Notes: generated by a model not told the origin, from the sequence alone. Positions 1 to 8,838 are shown, counted from the first letter of the stretch. The stretch is DNA of 14,893 bases from Baffinella frigidus (GCA_026770585.1 MU646520.1:366534-381426), one strand, 5' to 3'. Made by a program: numbers and translations.

Positions 1-2873
1 GAGAGATCAGGGAGCGTCGCGCTCCCATCCCACGCCTCGGCCACGTAGACGCTGTGCGGAGCGTGCTCCGTCAACAGCCCGTTCAAGTCGGTGTTCGTAA
101 ACACACACGCAGCGCAGTGGCACTCCGAGGTTGAAGTTGCTCCCGCGGAGGAGATCAGCCCGTCCGGGCACGCAACGCAGAGAGAGGATGGCGCGTCGAG
201 GTAGCTGCCGGCAGCGCAGTAGCACTCCGATGCGGAAGTTGCTCCCGCCGAGGAAGTGTTCCCCCCCGGGCACGCAACACAGAGAGAATATGTCGCGTCG
301 AGGTAGCTTCCGGCAGGACAGTAGTAGCACTCCGAGGCCGAGGTTGCTCCCAGAGAAGAGGTCCGTCCCTCCGGGCAAGCACTGCATTGAGAAGATGTCG
401 CTTCGAGGTAGCTGCCGGCAGTGCAGAAGTGGCACTCCGAGGCTGAGGTTGCTCCTCGAGAGGAGGTGGTCTGCCCCTCCGGGCAATGGACACACAGAGA
501 AGAGGGGTTGAGGTAGCTGCCGGCAGCGCAGTAGCACTCCGAGGCTGAAGTTGCCCCCGCCGAGGAAGTGTTTCCCCCCGGGCACGCAACACAGAGAGGA
601 GATGTCGCGTCGAGGTAGCTGCCGGCTGCGCAAAAGTCGCACTCCGAGGCTGAGGTTGCTCCTCGAGAGGAGGTGGTCTGCCCCCCCGGGCACGCAACGC
701 ACAGAGAGGATGCCTCGAAGCTGCCGGCAGGACAGTCGGAGTTGACCAACGTTCGAAGGAAGGTGTCGGTGTCGAGCACCTGTTGGACCGAGGAGGGGGT
801 TCATCCCCAAAACTTAGAATCTAATCCGATTTGCGAGCTGAGCGGCGGGAGGGATTTCTAGGGCAGCTCCAAACAATCTTCAACTCACAAGCAAGTTGAA
901 CAGTGGATTTGTACTTTCGCGTGATAAAACTCCCGACAAAACGTCACGATGCTCGCGTCTTGCGTCCAGCAGTACGCAGAAACAGCTCCTATCCACCAGC
1001 ACGCACCTCCCTACTTGGACGAATCCCTGCGAGCCCAGGTTCAACACGTGTTGCTGCAGCGTGCGGAGGGGGAGAATCACCTGGCGCAGCGCTGCGGTGA
1101 CACGCTTCATGTCCGCCGTACCTGAAAGTGGGGGGTTGCAGCTGCCAGTCAGTGGTGGGTCTTGGATCGAGTCAAAGCCCGGGCGTTTCACCTATCTGGG
1201 TTTCAAGCGAATCGATGTCCCCAACAACACTGCCCTCTAAAAGATAACATTCCACTGCTCCCCCAACTCGTGCCAGGCCCAGAGTCGTGTCAGGAGGGAG
1301 AGTCTGAGATGCTGAGACAGGGTCTGGTGTGCCAGGGTACGGGGACTGTACCGAGCGAGTAGTCCCAGATGAGCAGCGAGTGCAGCGCCCAGTCAGATTG
1401 ACGACTGTACCCGATGTTGAGACGGCAGCCTCCCGTCCCGCCGTTGGCAGTCCCGATCTCATCCTGATCGAGAATGAAGTTTCCGGGGGCCGTCGCCCCG
1501 GCGTTGGTCCCGCACATGACCAGCCAGTCATCCAGGACCCCAACGTTGGTTTCGCCGGTCTTCCAACCCTCGTAGAGCGCCACCCCACGTCTCGAAGCCC
1601 CGTGTCCGTGGAGCCAGTCCACAGACTGAGAAGGACTGCCGTCGCAATCCAAGATGCGCATCCTCACCCCTCCAGTGTAGCGCGTCACAGAGCAGACGGT
1701 GAACGTGCTCGGGATGCTGCCCTCCAGCCACAGCATTTTCGTGGCCGTAGTGCCGCTGATGAACGTCACCGCGTTCGCTGCCCCGTGACCCGACGCTGCC
1801 GCAGTCGCCACCGTCCCCGCCTGCCGTAGGGTGGGACAGTTTGAGATTCAGGGGCCTCGGCGATGCCGGGAAGAGGCTGGTGGGGTCAGCAAGGTTGCAG
1901 AGTTGCAGGGGGGTGTCGGGTTGAATAGTGCAGGGGTCCCGCACATGCCCGTGTGCGGCGCGATTTCTCAGAACCGTGTGGGACTGTGGCCCTGCTCCAA
2001 GCATCCGGTCCCTAACCACCTATCTCTCCATGTGCCTGCCAGTAGAGGGCACAACCGTGAGGGCGGCGTGACGTTCGTTGCCGGAGAGATCAGGGAGCGT
2101 CGCGCTCCCATCCCACGCCTCGGCCACGTAGACGCTGTGCGGAGCGTGCTCCACCAACAGCCCGTTCAAGTCGCAGTTCGTGAAAGAACCCTGAACAACG
2201 CAGTAGCACTCCGAGGCTGAGGTTGCTCCCAGAGAGGAGGTCAGCCCCCCCGGGCAATCAACACACTGCGAAGATGTCGCGTCGAGGTAGTTGCCGGCAG
2301 CGCAATAGCACTCCGAGGCTGAGGTTGCTCCCGCCGAGGAGGTGTTTCTCCCCGGGCACGAGGTGCACGCCGCATCTCCGATGACGTTCTTCAGGAACCC
2401 CGCTCGGCACGGCGCGCACCCCGTCCCATTCGGACCGTGGTGCCCGAGCTGTTTTGGGCGGATGGGGGGTCAGGGTACAGCGGGCCAGGGATGGTTGACG
2501 TCTGTGCCAAACTGTTTCGGAATCACGGAGAGTCGGCGTTCGGATCAGCTGCGAGTGTGTGTGCTCTGGAGGGTTGACGTGCGGGGGGGTACGGCGACGG
2601 AGGAGAGTTACCGGGCATTTGCAGTCTGCCATGCTTGAACTTCCGATCAGCGACACAGAAAGCCCGGGGCACTTCTGGTTCAACCTGTCGTCGTTCCCCC
2701 TTTTCCCCCTCCGATATTCATCGTCCCACGGCCCTGGGCAGACGTGGTTGGCGGGGCAAAGCATCTTGCAACCGTCCTCGGACTGGAGCTCTCGAGGGAC
2801 GCAGAAGCACCTGGGTGGAAGGTGGAATCAAGGGTGTGGGGCGAAGGCGTGGGCTCAGGGTGAGGTGCAAAGC

Positions 2874-2907
<34 letters not shown>

Positions 2908-3142
2908 TCTGTGCGCACCGCCCTAGGATTCTGGCCGGCGCGCCAGCCCAAGCTGAATCTGCGACGTGTTGCGCAGATGGGGTGTACGAGTGGGGGCGAC
3001 GAACTCACTTCTCGATCGGGCCGTGGCAGACGCAGGTGTGGCAAGGATCCCGTGCGCCGACGCCCGGCACCGTCGCGAGGAGGACGACCACGCATAAAGC
3101 GAGCGCGGAGGGCAGGGCGGCGTGCCGCTTGAGTCTCGCCAT
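1..3142 (-). CDS. Secreted Cys-rich multidomain protein with ConA/LamG-like modules (six exons, 3' end outside window)
   Basis: I join exons 3142-3009, 2810-2612, 2448-2056, 1820-1352, 1121-1081 and 779-1. All five introns (163-301 bp) are GT-AG and every junction keeps phase. The ATG at 3142 is chosen because it opens a signal peptide (MARLKRHAALPSALALCVVV, then LLATVPGVGA). A Cys-rich stretch follows (CHTCVCHGPIEKCFCVP), then two GCC2/GCC3- or ephrin-receptor-like repeats (CAAGNYLDATSSQCVDCPGG type). Next comes a LamG/concanavalin-like module, from SVYVAEAWDGSATLPDLSGN through IPSTFTVCSVTRYTGG, WLHGHG, DWLVMCGTNAG and LLIWDYSLGTADMKRV. Exon 6 adds six more Cys repeats and begins a second module at about position 99. 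The likely role is an extracellular or cell-surface lectin-like protein, by analogy with algal LamG/Cys-rich proteins. The exon 3 donor (GTTGTG) is weak. Exon 5 could instead read on to a stop at 880, but the phase match to exon 6 argues against that. Confidence 0.82.
117..734 (-). repeat. Six tandem Cys-rich repeats (33-35 aa, about 100 bp each) in exon 6
   Basis: On the minus strand each unit follows C-x-A-G-S-Y-L-x-A-x-S-x-x-C-x-x-C-P-x-G-x-T-S-S-x-G-A-T-S-A-S-E-C. Each has four regularly spaced cysteines, as in GCC2/GCC3, TNFR-like or ephrin-receptor-like repeats. The units are very similar at DNA level, which makes the other two minus frames look open too (7-810 and 155-697). The frame read here is the only one that gives conserved cysteines and meets both flanking exon phases. 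Confidence 0.85.
1352..2220 (-). other. ConA/LamG-like module 1, split by two introns
   Basis: The module begins in exon 3 (FTNCDLNGLLVEHAPHSVY), crosses an intron at HAALT|AGTVATAAASGHGAAN, fills exon 4 and closes in exon 5 (LGTADMKRVTAALRQ). Jelly-roll hallmarks are FTVCSVTRYTGG, a W-L-H-G-H motif, GVALYEGWKT and DWLVMCGTNAG. The family assignment comes from pattern recognition of similar modules in algal and protist surface proteins. Ligand and calcium dependence cannot be inferred. Confidence 0.7.
2877..2904. repeat. (AG)n microsatellite in intron 1 of the Cys-rich gene
   Basis: About 14 uninterrupted AG units. On the gene's sense strand this is a CT tract about 70 bases upstream of the exon 2 acceptor. 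It may act as an extended pyrimidine tract. Confidence 0.95.
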
Positions 3143-3485
3143 GATTCCTGAGATATTTGTGACCCTTTCATCTTCCTTTAGGGATGTAAGTTTCAAGTTT
3201 TTGACCATGAAAAAGTATTTTTTTCGGGAAGTTAGACCATGAACAAATTTCCACGCGAACTGTTCCTCACTTGGCCTCGCTTGCCCGTGAAAAACACCCC
3301 TGTGGCCTCCGTAACCACCCACCCATCATGCTCGATGACTCATTGTGGGTCCCCTTCATCTCAACACCCCCACCAGCACACCCAGACTTTGTTGTTCCCG
3401 GCCAAATACCAGGCCAATGGGTCATCTGGATGTACTCGGTCCAATCAGAAACCCACGCTCCTAAAAAAAAATACCCCCAACGCCC
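3143..3485. other. Head-to-head intergenic region between the Cys-rich gene and the SOD gene
   Basis: The two genes point away from each other and are separated by about 340 bp, so promoters of both could lie here. I see no clear TATA box or other motif. A run of nine A at 3463-3471 sits just before the first recognisable SOD codons, and an in-frame TAA (3462-3464) lies at its left edge. Confidence 0.5.
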
Positions 3486-3808
3486 TTGCCGTATCCGTAT
3501 AACGCGCTGGAGCCGTACATGGACGAATCCACCATCAGAGTTCACCATGACAAGCACTTTCAGGCAAGTTTGAGCTCCGCCCGATTCCCCTCACCAAGGT
3601 CCAGAAGTACGCGCTGGCAGACCAGACCCCGGAGTACGGCCCCGTGATCCGCAACAACGGGGGGGGCTTCTACAACCACGGGCTGTTCTTCAGCTCGCTC
3701 GGCCCCGCGTCGTCCAGCGGCGCGCCCTCTCCTGCTCTCGCCAAGGCCATCGACGCGTCCTTCGGCTCCATCGACGAGGTCCGCCCCCGCGTCCAGCAAC
3801 CCCCACCC

Positions 3809-3948
3809 TTATCCGGGGAAACCTATGTTTCTATCATTTGATGGCAACGACAATTACTACACAGTTCGTTCTTATCAGTAATATTAAAGCATTTGTGTAG
3901 TAATCTACGTTGCCATCAAATGAAAGAAAAATAGGTTTCCCCGGATAA
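3809..3948. mobile_element. Family 3 inverted-repeat element, copy 1, in a SOD intron
   Basis: Arms of about 54 bp begin TTATCCGGGGAAACCTAT and include CATTTGATGGCAACG and the core ATTACTACAC. The outer 18 bases match perfectly in inverse. The element is 140 bp with no coding capacity. Flanks read CCCACCCT on the left (3802-3809) and on the right (3950-3957). The duplication may therefore be about 8 bp with one mismatch, or just the TA at each edge. Confidence 0.8.
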
Positions 3949-4113
3949 ACCCACCCTCGTGCCCACAACGCGCAGAAGACTGCCTTGAGTTGCTCGGAGC
4001 TCCCATCATAGGCAGACACTGGAACTGGTGCTGCAGGATGGCCCAGGCCTTCGGCAAAGCGGCCGCGACGCGCTTCGGCTCCGGGTGGGCGTGGCTCGGC
4101 GTCGCCCCGGACG

Positions 4114-4582
4114 GTCTAAACCCGAAACCCGAGACCCTAAACCCTAAAACCCTAAACCATACACCATAAAACCTCAACCCTAAAACCTCAACCCTAAACC
4201 CTTAACCCTGAAACCCCAACCCTACACCCTCAACCCTAAAACCTAAACCTAAAACCTAAACCCTAAACCCTAAACCCTAAACCCTAAACCCTAGACCCTA
4301 AACCCTAAACCCTAAACCCTAAACCCTAAACCCTAAACCATCACACCTGAACCCTCAACCCTTCAACCTAAACCCTAAACCCTAAACCCTCATCCCTGAA
4401 CCCTAAACCCTAAACCCTAAACCCTAAACCCTACAACCTAAATCCTAAACCCTAAACCCTAGACCCTCAAACCTGAACCCTAAAACCGAAACCCTAAACC
4501 CTAAATCCTAAACCCTTCACCCGAAACCCGCAACCCGCAACCCCAATAAACCCTTAACCCTTAACCCGGAACCCGAAATCAG
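4114..4582 (+). repeat. Telomere-like (CCCTAAA)n array filling a SOD intron
   Basis: The donor GT at 4114 directly follows the coding GAC-G and runs at once into TCTAAACCCGAAACCC. Perfect and degenerate CCCTAAA units continue to about 4560, and the acceptor ATCAG at 4578-4582 precedes GC-AAG-CTC. Variants include CCCTCAA, CCCTGAA, CCCGAAA and CCTAAAA. The C-rich strand is the sense strand. Confidence 0.92.
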
Positions 4583-4640
4583 GCAAGCTCATCGTTTCGT
4601 CGACCCCGAACCAGGTGATGGTCCCTTCGCCCTGAGCTTT

Positions 4641-4756
4641 TCCGGGAACAAGTATTTCTTCTTTTAATAACGCGCGCGAAAATTATGACACAATTTTTTC
4701 ATTCGTGTAGTAATTTTCGTTGCCGGAGTCTTGAGAGAAAAAAACGTGTTCCCGGA
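4641..4756. mobile_element. Family 3 inverted-repeat element, copy 2
   Basis: The ends TCCGGGAACAAGTATTTCTT and the inverse of AAAAAACGTGTTCCCGGA pair with a few mismatches. The element is 116 bp and holds the family core GTGTAGTAATTTTCGTTG at 4705-4722. The termini resemble copy 1 (TCCGGGGAAAC versus TCCGGGAACA). Confidence 0.7.
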
Positions 4757-4832
4757 TTAGAGACCGAACGCATGACAGTGCGCAACCCCCTACACCCCTA
4801 GCGGCTTGCGCCCCCCTCCCCGGCCGGATTCT

Positions 4833-4969
4833 TAGCTGTGTCTCAGTTAAATCGGGCTCCTCATTTTCTCGGGTTTCACGTTAAAAGTTGACTGATTTGC
4901 ACCGCAAAACAGGGAAATTAACTTCCGGGCTCCTCAAATGAGGAGCGCAATTTAACTGAGACAGAGCTA
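4833..4969. mobile_element. Family 4 inverted-repeat element with 7-bp target duplication and a local empty site
   Basis: Ends TAGCTGTGTCTCAGTTAAAT and its inverse differ at one position. The arms extend through GGGCTCCTCATTT. GGATTCT flanks both sides (4826-4832 and 4970-4976). Without the element and one GGATTCT, the flanks match 5217-5243 over 27 bases. That match identifies the boundaries and the target duplication. Confidence 0.82.
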
Positions 4970-5072
4970 GGATTCTGCTCTGCAACACCCGGAAGTTTGT
5001 GATTTGTCCAATGAATTTTATCATGCACCAGGACAACCCTCTCGAAGGAGGACTTATGTGGACGTTGAAGAC

Positions 5073-5179
5073 TGACTTATTTGGACACGACTCGGTAGAA
5101 AAGTCCACAACCAGTGTTTCACAAGGGTTCAAAAGCCCCCTAGTGCGAGTTTTGTACCAAGTCGCGTCCAAAAAAGTCC
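5073..5179. mobile_element. Family 5 inverted-repeat element, copy 1
   Basis: The left arm (5073-5105) has TTTGGACACGACTCGGTA. The right arm, read inverse (5179-5147), has TTTGGACGCGACTTGGTA. About 26 of 33 positions match by eye. No target duplication was identified. Confidence 0.55.
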
Positions 5180-5437
5180 TCAAACTTTGGAGCTTTCTGC
5201 ATGACAGAACAACCCCCCCCGGCCGGATTCTGCTCTGCAACACACAGGGTTTCGCGGTTTCATGGGCAGCGAGTAAATTTCACCCCGAAGCAGGACAAGG
5301 CGCAGACAAGTGGCTTAACGTTGGGTTTGTGGATGGCAGGACAACCCTCTGATGGACGGGGTGGAGGGCCCGAAGATGATCCCCTTCCTGGGCCTCGACG
5401 TCTGGGAGCATGCCTACTACCTCAAGTACCAGAACAG

Positions 5438-6235
5438 GTCATACCCACTTCACCCTCTCCTACCACACGGTCGACTACCAACCTTCAATCAAAAGTCAAC
5501 TAACCTCAAGACAATTAACTCAAGGATTTTTCTCATGCAAATCGGTCACGTAACACCCCGGAATTCGGGGTCAACGAAACCCTGGTAGCCCACCGAGTGG
5601 AACCAGAGAGTGCCCCGTACGACTGTTGACCATCCGGGCAGCGTTTGTACCAGGACGTGGGTGCATCCAGAAAGCTAACGTTACCAAGCACCTCGAGCCA
5701 CTCGTAAACGAGCACCGTATTTGGACGCGACTGGTACACAATTTATAATTCAAAACCATTTAGTCCTTTTAAAGACCTGGGATTGCTTTTAAAGGACTGA
5801 AACCGTTTTAGTGCTGACAAGTGCTCCGTTAAAGAGCACCTGAAGGTCCACGCCAGAGTCTTCGAAGGGGTGGCCAAAAGTCAATTCCCCTTCAAAGGCA
5901 GTGGTTTTCAAAAGTTGACACCCGCTTTCTACCGCGGTTTAGAAAATTGAACACCCTCCTCCAGTCTGGCGTGGGTGGTCGCTAACGTGAGCATTCGGCA
6001 TTACACCACGCAACGTCCTTCGTAGGGTCATTCCTGGCTAACCTTGGAGCCATTTTCATTGTTTCATGGGAGACCACCGATCTTGGGGTCCCTTGAGCGA
6101 AACGGTTTTGGGGCCCGGGCTGTCGCGACCGACCACGCGGTCGGCGCGCGCAGCACAGTGGTGTTCTCTCCCACCCACCCACCTCGAGAACGGGCCTTTG
6201 GAGGGGGGGGGGGCTTTGGACCAGCCTTGCAGGCC
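5438..6235. other. Non-coding region with small stem-loops and a second family 5 inverted pair
   Basis: No supportable gene; the missing last SOD exon was looked for and not found. CGTTTGTACCAGG (5642-5654) and TTTGGACGCGACTGGTAC (5719-5736) form an inverted pair related to the element at 5073. At 5761-5800, AGTCCTTTTAAAG and CTTTTAAAGGACT are near-perfect inverse copies. Another short stem, GTGCTC/GAGCAC, lies at about 5820-5840. Confidence 0.5.
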
Positions 6236-6921
6236 CTTTGACCCCCTAATAGGGAGGTTCTAATACGTGACTCTTGAGGAGCACGTTTCGGTTAGGGCAT
6301 TGGCCCTCGGAGTCCCTGATAGGGAGGTCCTAATACGTGACTCTTTGGAGCACGTTTCGTGCAGGGCGATGGCCCTCGGACTCCCTGATAGGGAAGCCCT
6401 GATATGTGACTCTGAGGATCACACTTCGGTAAGGACGTTAGCCCTGTGACTCCCTGATAGGGAGGTCCTAATAAGTGACTCTTAGGATCACGTTTCGGTC
6501 AGGGCGTTAGCCCTTGGACTCCGTAATAGGGAGGTCCTCATACGTGACTCTTGAGCAGCACATTTTGTTTAGGGCGTTAGCCCTTGGACTCCCTGTAGGG
6601 AGGTCTTAATACGTGACTCTAAGGAGCACGTTTCGGTTAGGGCGTTAGCCCTCGGACTCCCTAATAGGGAATTTCTATCACGTGACTTATCATGTGACTC
6701 GTGAGGAGCACGTTTCGTTTAAGGCGATAGCCCTTGGACTCCCTGATAGGGAGGTTTTAATACGTGGCCCTGAGAGCACGTTTCGGTTAGGGCGTTGGCC
6801 CTCGGACTCCGTAATAGGGAGGTCCTAATACGTGATTCTTGAGGAGCACGTTTTGGTGAGGGCGTTAGCCCTTTGACTCCCTGATAGGGAGGTCCAAATA
6901 CGTGACTCTGAGGATCACGTT
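6236..6921. repeat. Tandem minisatellite, ten units of about 69 bp
   Basis: Anchors CCCT(G/A)ATAGGG occur at about 6244, 6314, 6382, 6452, 6521, 6591, 6659, 6741, 6809 and 6879. Spacing is 68-70 bp, with one 82-bp unit carrying an internal duplication. Each unit contains the near-palindrome CCCTGATAGGG, the stem AGGGCGTTAGCCCT, and an ACGTGA/CACGT pair. One frame spells PDREVLIRDSLEHVS-like repeats over two to three units. Because unit length varies by single bases the frame does not persist, so I do not call it coding. Confidence 0.93.
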
Positions 6922-7330
6922 CATGTATATCTTGTTGGCGGGTCCTCGCAAAAATCAGAATTTTCATTTGGGCAGGATTTTCATTTTGCTCTATGTGATT
7001 TGTGTAGAGTTAGGTTCACTCCCCACATCCCGCGCACCACCCACCCAAAATTTCCTTACACGCCTCGTCCCGGTACCCAAGAGAGAGTTTATTAAATACA
7101 AGATCAGCCTGACTACGTTCTAAGACCCCCTTTCGTTTGGGGGGGGGCAACTAGGATCTGGAGTTCTCTCGCGAGTGTGCGGGACTTGCCATGCAAGCAC
7201 CCAGTTTCAGGCGGGGATTAGCACGGGGGGGGGACTTGAAATGCGACGTGGTGGCCTCACGCGTACTCAATAAAGAAAATTTCTAAGCAATTTACATGGA
7301 CGTTTTTCGGATGTGACCCGGCTCGTTCAC
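6922..7330. other. No gene recognised
   Basis: Mixed-composition DNA with G homopolymers near 7139 and 7226. I see no exon with good codon pattern and splice sites, and no clear repeat. Confidence 0.4.
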
Positions 7331-7385
7331 CCGAAACACTGATACCCTCCCCAGAAACACTGATACCCTCACCAGAAACACAGAT
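7331..7385. repeat. Short tandem repeat, about 21-bp unit, nearly three copies
   Basis: The unit CCAGAAACACTGATACCCTC recurs with small changes. On the minus strand it spells a SGEGISV repeat, but nothing supports translation. Confidence 0.8.
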
Positions 7386-7414
7386 CAGAACGCCTCGAAG
7401 GAGCCCCAGCGCAG

Positions 7415-7600
7415 ATTGAGAGCCAGGGCGGCGGCATGGAGGAGTTGAGGATCTTCCCCTGGATGGGCGGCGAGGATCCATGTAGGCGCGCTTCGGGCGC
7501 CGACGTCCTCCGAACCGTCCGTGGGAACGGTTCAAGCTCAGAACCTCTGGCAGAAGGGCTCCGCTCGGGCGCTCGAGACACAGAGAGACATTGTGTGCGA
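7415..7600 (+). CDS. Candidate internal exon, unknown protein
   Basis: An acceptor CAGCGCAG and a good donor CGA|GTAAGG bound 62 open codons, starting IESQGGGMEELRIFPWMGGE and ending DTERHCVR. No family is recognised, and no partner exon could be joined with confidence. The frame is open from 7364 and closes at a TGA just after the donor, as expected for an exon. The minus-strand ORF over the same bases looks less protein-like. Low confidence. Confidence 0.28.
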
Positions 7601-7657
7601 GTAAGGCTTCACTGAGGAGAACAGGAGTCCGCGGCACGTGCGGGCTTATATCTCCTT

Positions 7658-7696
7658 ATAGTGGACGTGACTGTGTAAAGTCACTCCGGTCATCCT
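7658..7696 (+). repeat. 39-bp dispersed repeat, copy 1
   Basis: Starts ATAGTGGACGTGACTGTGTA and is identical to 14572-14610. It contains a small stem GTGACT/AGTCAC. Confidence 0.85.
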
Positions 7697-7789
7697 ACAC
7701 GGGGTAGTATCCCCAGAGGTTGTCTGCGAGAGAGAGCACACCCACACGAGAATGCTAGAGGGACCTATTTAAAACCATTTGTTTTTACA

Positions 7790-7845
7790 AGTGGGCATTT
7801 GTGTAGTAACTTTCGTTGAAAATTGGTCACGCTAGTAAAAAAATA
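7790..7845. mobile_element. Family 3 element fragment, copy 3
   Basis: Carries the family core GTGTAGTAACTTTCGTTG at 7801-7818, preceded by GCATTT as in copy 1 (AGCATTTGTGTAGTAA). A matching left arm is not clear, so it is probably truncated or decayed. Confidence 0.5.
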
Positions 7846-8012
7846 GCAGGCGCGAGGTTGGAATGCCCTATCCTGGTACAAACGTTTACAACCCCACACG
7901 TAAAAAGGATCCTTCAGCATTCTCGCGTGGATTATCGACGTAGACACGCCATGAATTTTCCCCCGTTGGGTGTCCACCTATGTTGGGAGTTCTCACAAGC
8001 TGAAGGACCTAA

Positions 8013-8176
8013 ATGACCCCCGAGGAGGCTGTGCAGAGGCAGGACCTAGAGGGAGGTAACACACACTATACGCTGTTGATGAAGTGAGAGAAGGGATAGA
8101 ACAGAGGTTTGCGGAGGACCTAGAAAGAGGTCATGAGCACTCTGCACGTGTCGGAAGTGGTGCGCATGATTCTTGA
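8013..8176 (+). pseudogene. Coding-like fragments with a DLERG-type motif, frame-broken
   Basis: Two overlapping plus frames each look protein-like. Frame 1 (8013-8083) reads MTPEEAVQRQDLEGGNTHYT, then LLMK, before a GTGAGA donor. Frame 2 (8060-8176) reads TLYAVDEVREGIEQRFAEDL, then ERGHEHSARV, and ends at TGA. The motif EQRFAEDLERGHEH parallels EARFQQDLERSHVQ in the exon at 9339-9484, so these are probably related exons. The frame change between them and the poor splice phase suggest decay. Function unknown. Confidence 0.33.
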
Positions 8177-8700
8177 CCTGCTGTGAGGGTTCCTGCACCT
8201 ACATGCAGGGCGGCGTATGGCGAGAGGGTAAGAGCAGAATAGCGCGGGAGAGGGAGAGCAGAAGAGAGTGAGAGAGTGAATGTGTGTGAGAGAAGCGGTC
8301 GTTGTTCGTTTGCAGGGCCTCTCGCGCACCCTCGAGGTGCGCGAGAGAGCACAAGGGGAGGGGACACATGATGTCCGTGTCGGTTTCAGTAAATCACGCG
8401 CGCCCCCCCCCTCTCTCTCTCGCAATATCGTGAGCAATCCGATTAATGAGCACTTGCACACTCTACGAACGAGAGGTTGCCATCATTCTCTCCTTCCAGT
8501 TTTTCTACATAATGCAGTGCGCGTGCATGAATTCACTTATGCACCCCCACGGTGGCTATGTTGGAGCATGACGTAGAGAGAAGCCATGCGCACTGATCAC
8601 GCACTCTACTCCTAGTGTACGAAAAAGGATCCTAGTTGAGGCGCATTCTTGCTCTATCCCTCTGGGGTTATCGGGCTTCTGCCCTCACACCTCTCCCTGC
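8177..8700. other. GA-rich, hairpin-bearing region without a recognised gene
   Basis: A GA-rich stretch spans about 8222-8290. A perfect 12-bp stem (CTCTCGCGCACC, 8319-8330, with 8336-8347) has a 5-base loop. Open frames here are low-complexity and have no recognisable domain. Confidence 0.5.
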
Positions 8701-8721
8701 ACCGAACTTGAGCTTTCCGTA

Positions 8722-8838
8722 CAGGGGTACCTCGCTCATAAGAAACTGTCCCCCCCCTAGGATCACCGTAGGGCCCTAGGCATAGGCGTACTGTACGGCC
8801 CTAGGGGGGGGCGGTTTCTTATAAGCGAGGTACCCCTG
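8722..8838. mobile_element. Family 1 TA-flanked inverted-repeat element, copy A
   Basis: 117 bp, flanked by TA on both sides. The terminal CAGGGGTACCTCGCT is mirrored by AGCGAGGTACCCCTG. Arms continue into CATAAGAAACTG and a run of C, mirrored by a run of G. The centre is CCTAGG/GGGCCC-rich. TA duplication and a CAG start are typical of Tc1/mariner-superfamily non-autonomous elements; the superfamily call is inference. Confidence 0.85.

Larger units (their letters stand above)
4615..5339 (+). other. SOD intron composed mostly of three inverted-repeat elements
   Basis: This GT-AG intron between PNQ and DNP codons contains three non-overlapping elements, at 4641-4756, 4833-4969 and 5073-5179. 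It also holds a 27-bp copy (5217-5243) of the flanks of the middle element. The sequence GACAACCCTCT that opens the next exon also occurs at 5031-5041 after ACCAG, perhaps a trace of local duplication. Confidence 0.75.
3486..5437 (+). pseudogene. SOD: Manganese-type superoxide dismutase, exons split by repeats; 5' end, one join and last exon unresolved
   Basis: Pieces in order are 3486-3563 ([20 protein letters not shown], then HDKHFQ), 3566-3778 (RNNGGGFYNHGLFFSSLGP to FGSIDE), 4037-4113 (MAQAFGKAAATRFGSGWAWL, then GVAPDG), 4583-4614 (KLIVSSTPNQ) and 5340-5437 ([20 protein letters not shown], then [12 protein letters not shown]). SOD converts superoxide to peroxide and oxygen. All four metal ligands are present: His in VHHDKH, His in YNH, and Asp and His in DVWEH. 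Gly in NNGGG and Gln in PNQD indicate Mn-type. Joins 4113/4583 and 4614/5340 are GT-AG and in phase. Problems: an in-frame TAA at 3462 with no AG acceptor after it; a two-base frame break at 3564-3565, where the TYVDKLN-like segment holding the gateway Tyr is missing; a 3778/4037 join that cannot be GT and AG at once; and no C-terminal FWNVVNW exon found. It may be a pseudogene or use unusual splice sites. Confidence 0.8.

Noticed and set aside
7-810. Long minus-strand ORFs of 267 and 180 residues
   Set aside because: They are out-of-frame shadows of the Cys-rich repeats. The third frame has regular cysteines and fits the splice phases.
3560-3799. Minus-strand ORF over the SOD exon
   Set aside because: Antisense to clear superoxide dismutase motifs.
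4881-5352. ORFs of about 120 residues on both strands
   Set aside because: They cover intronic inverted-repeat elements, show no domain, and conflict with the SOD intron.
6267-6449. Repeat protein encoded by the 69-bp satellite
   Set aside because: Unit lengths of 68-70 bp break the frame after two to three units, and there is no start context or splice support.
6236-6921. CRISPR array
   Set aside because: The whole unit is repeated with no unique spacers, and the sequence is eukaryotic.
7257-7637. 126-residue minus-strand ORF
   Set aside because: Includes a minisatellite translation and Arg/Pro-rich sequence typical of GC-rich antisense; no domain.
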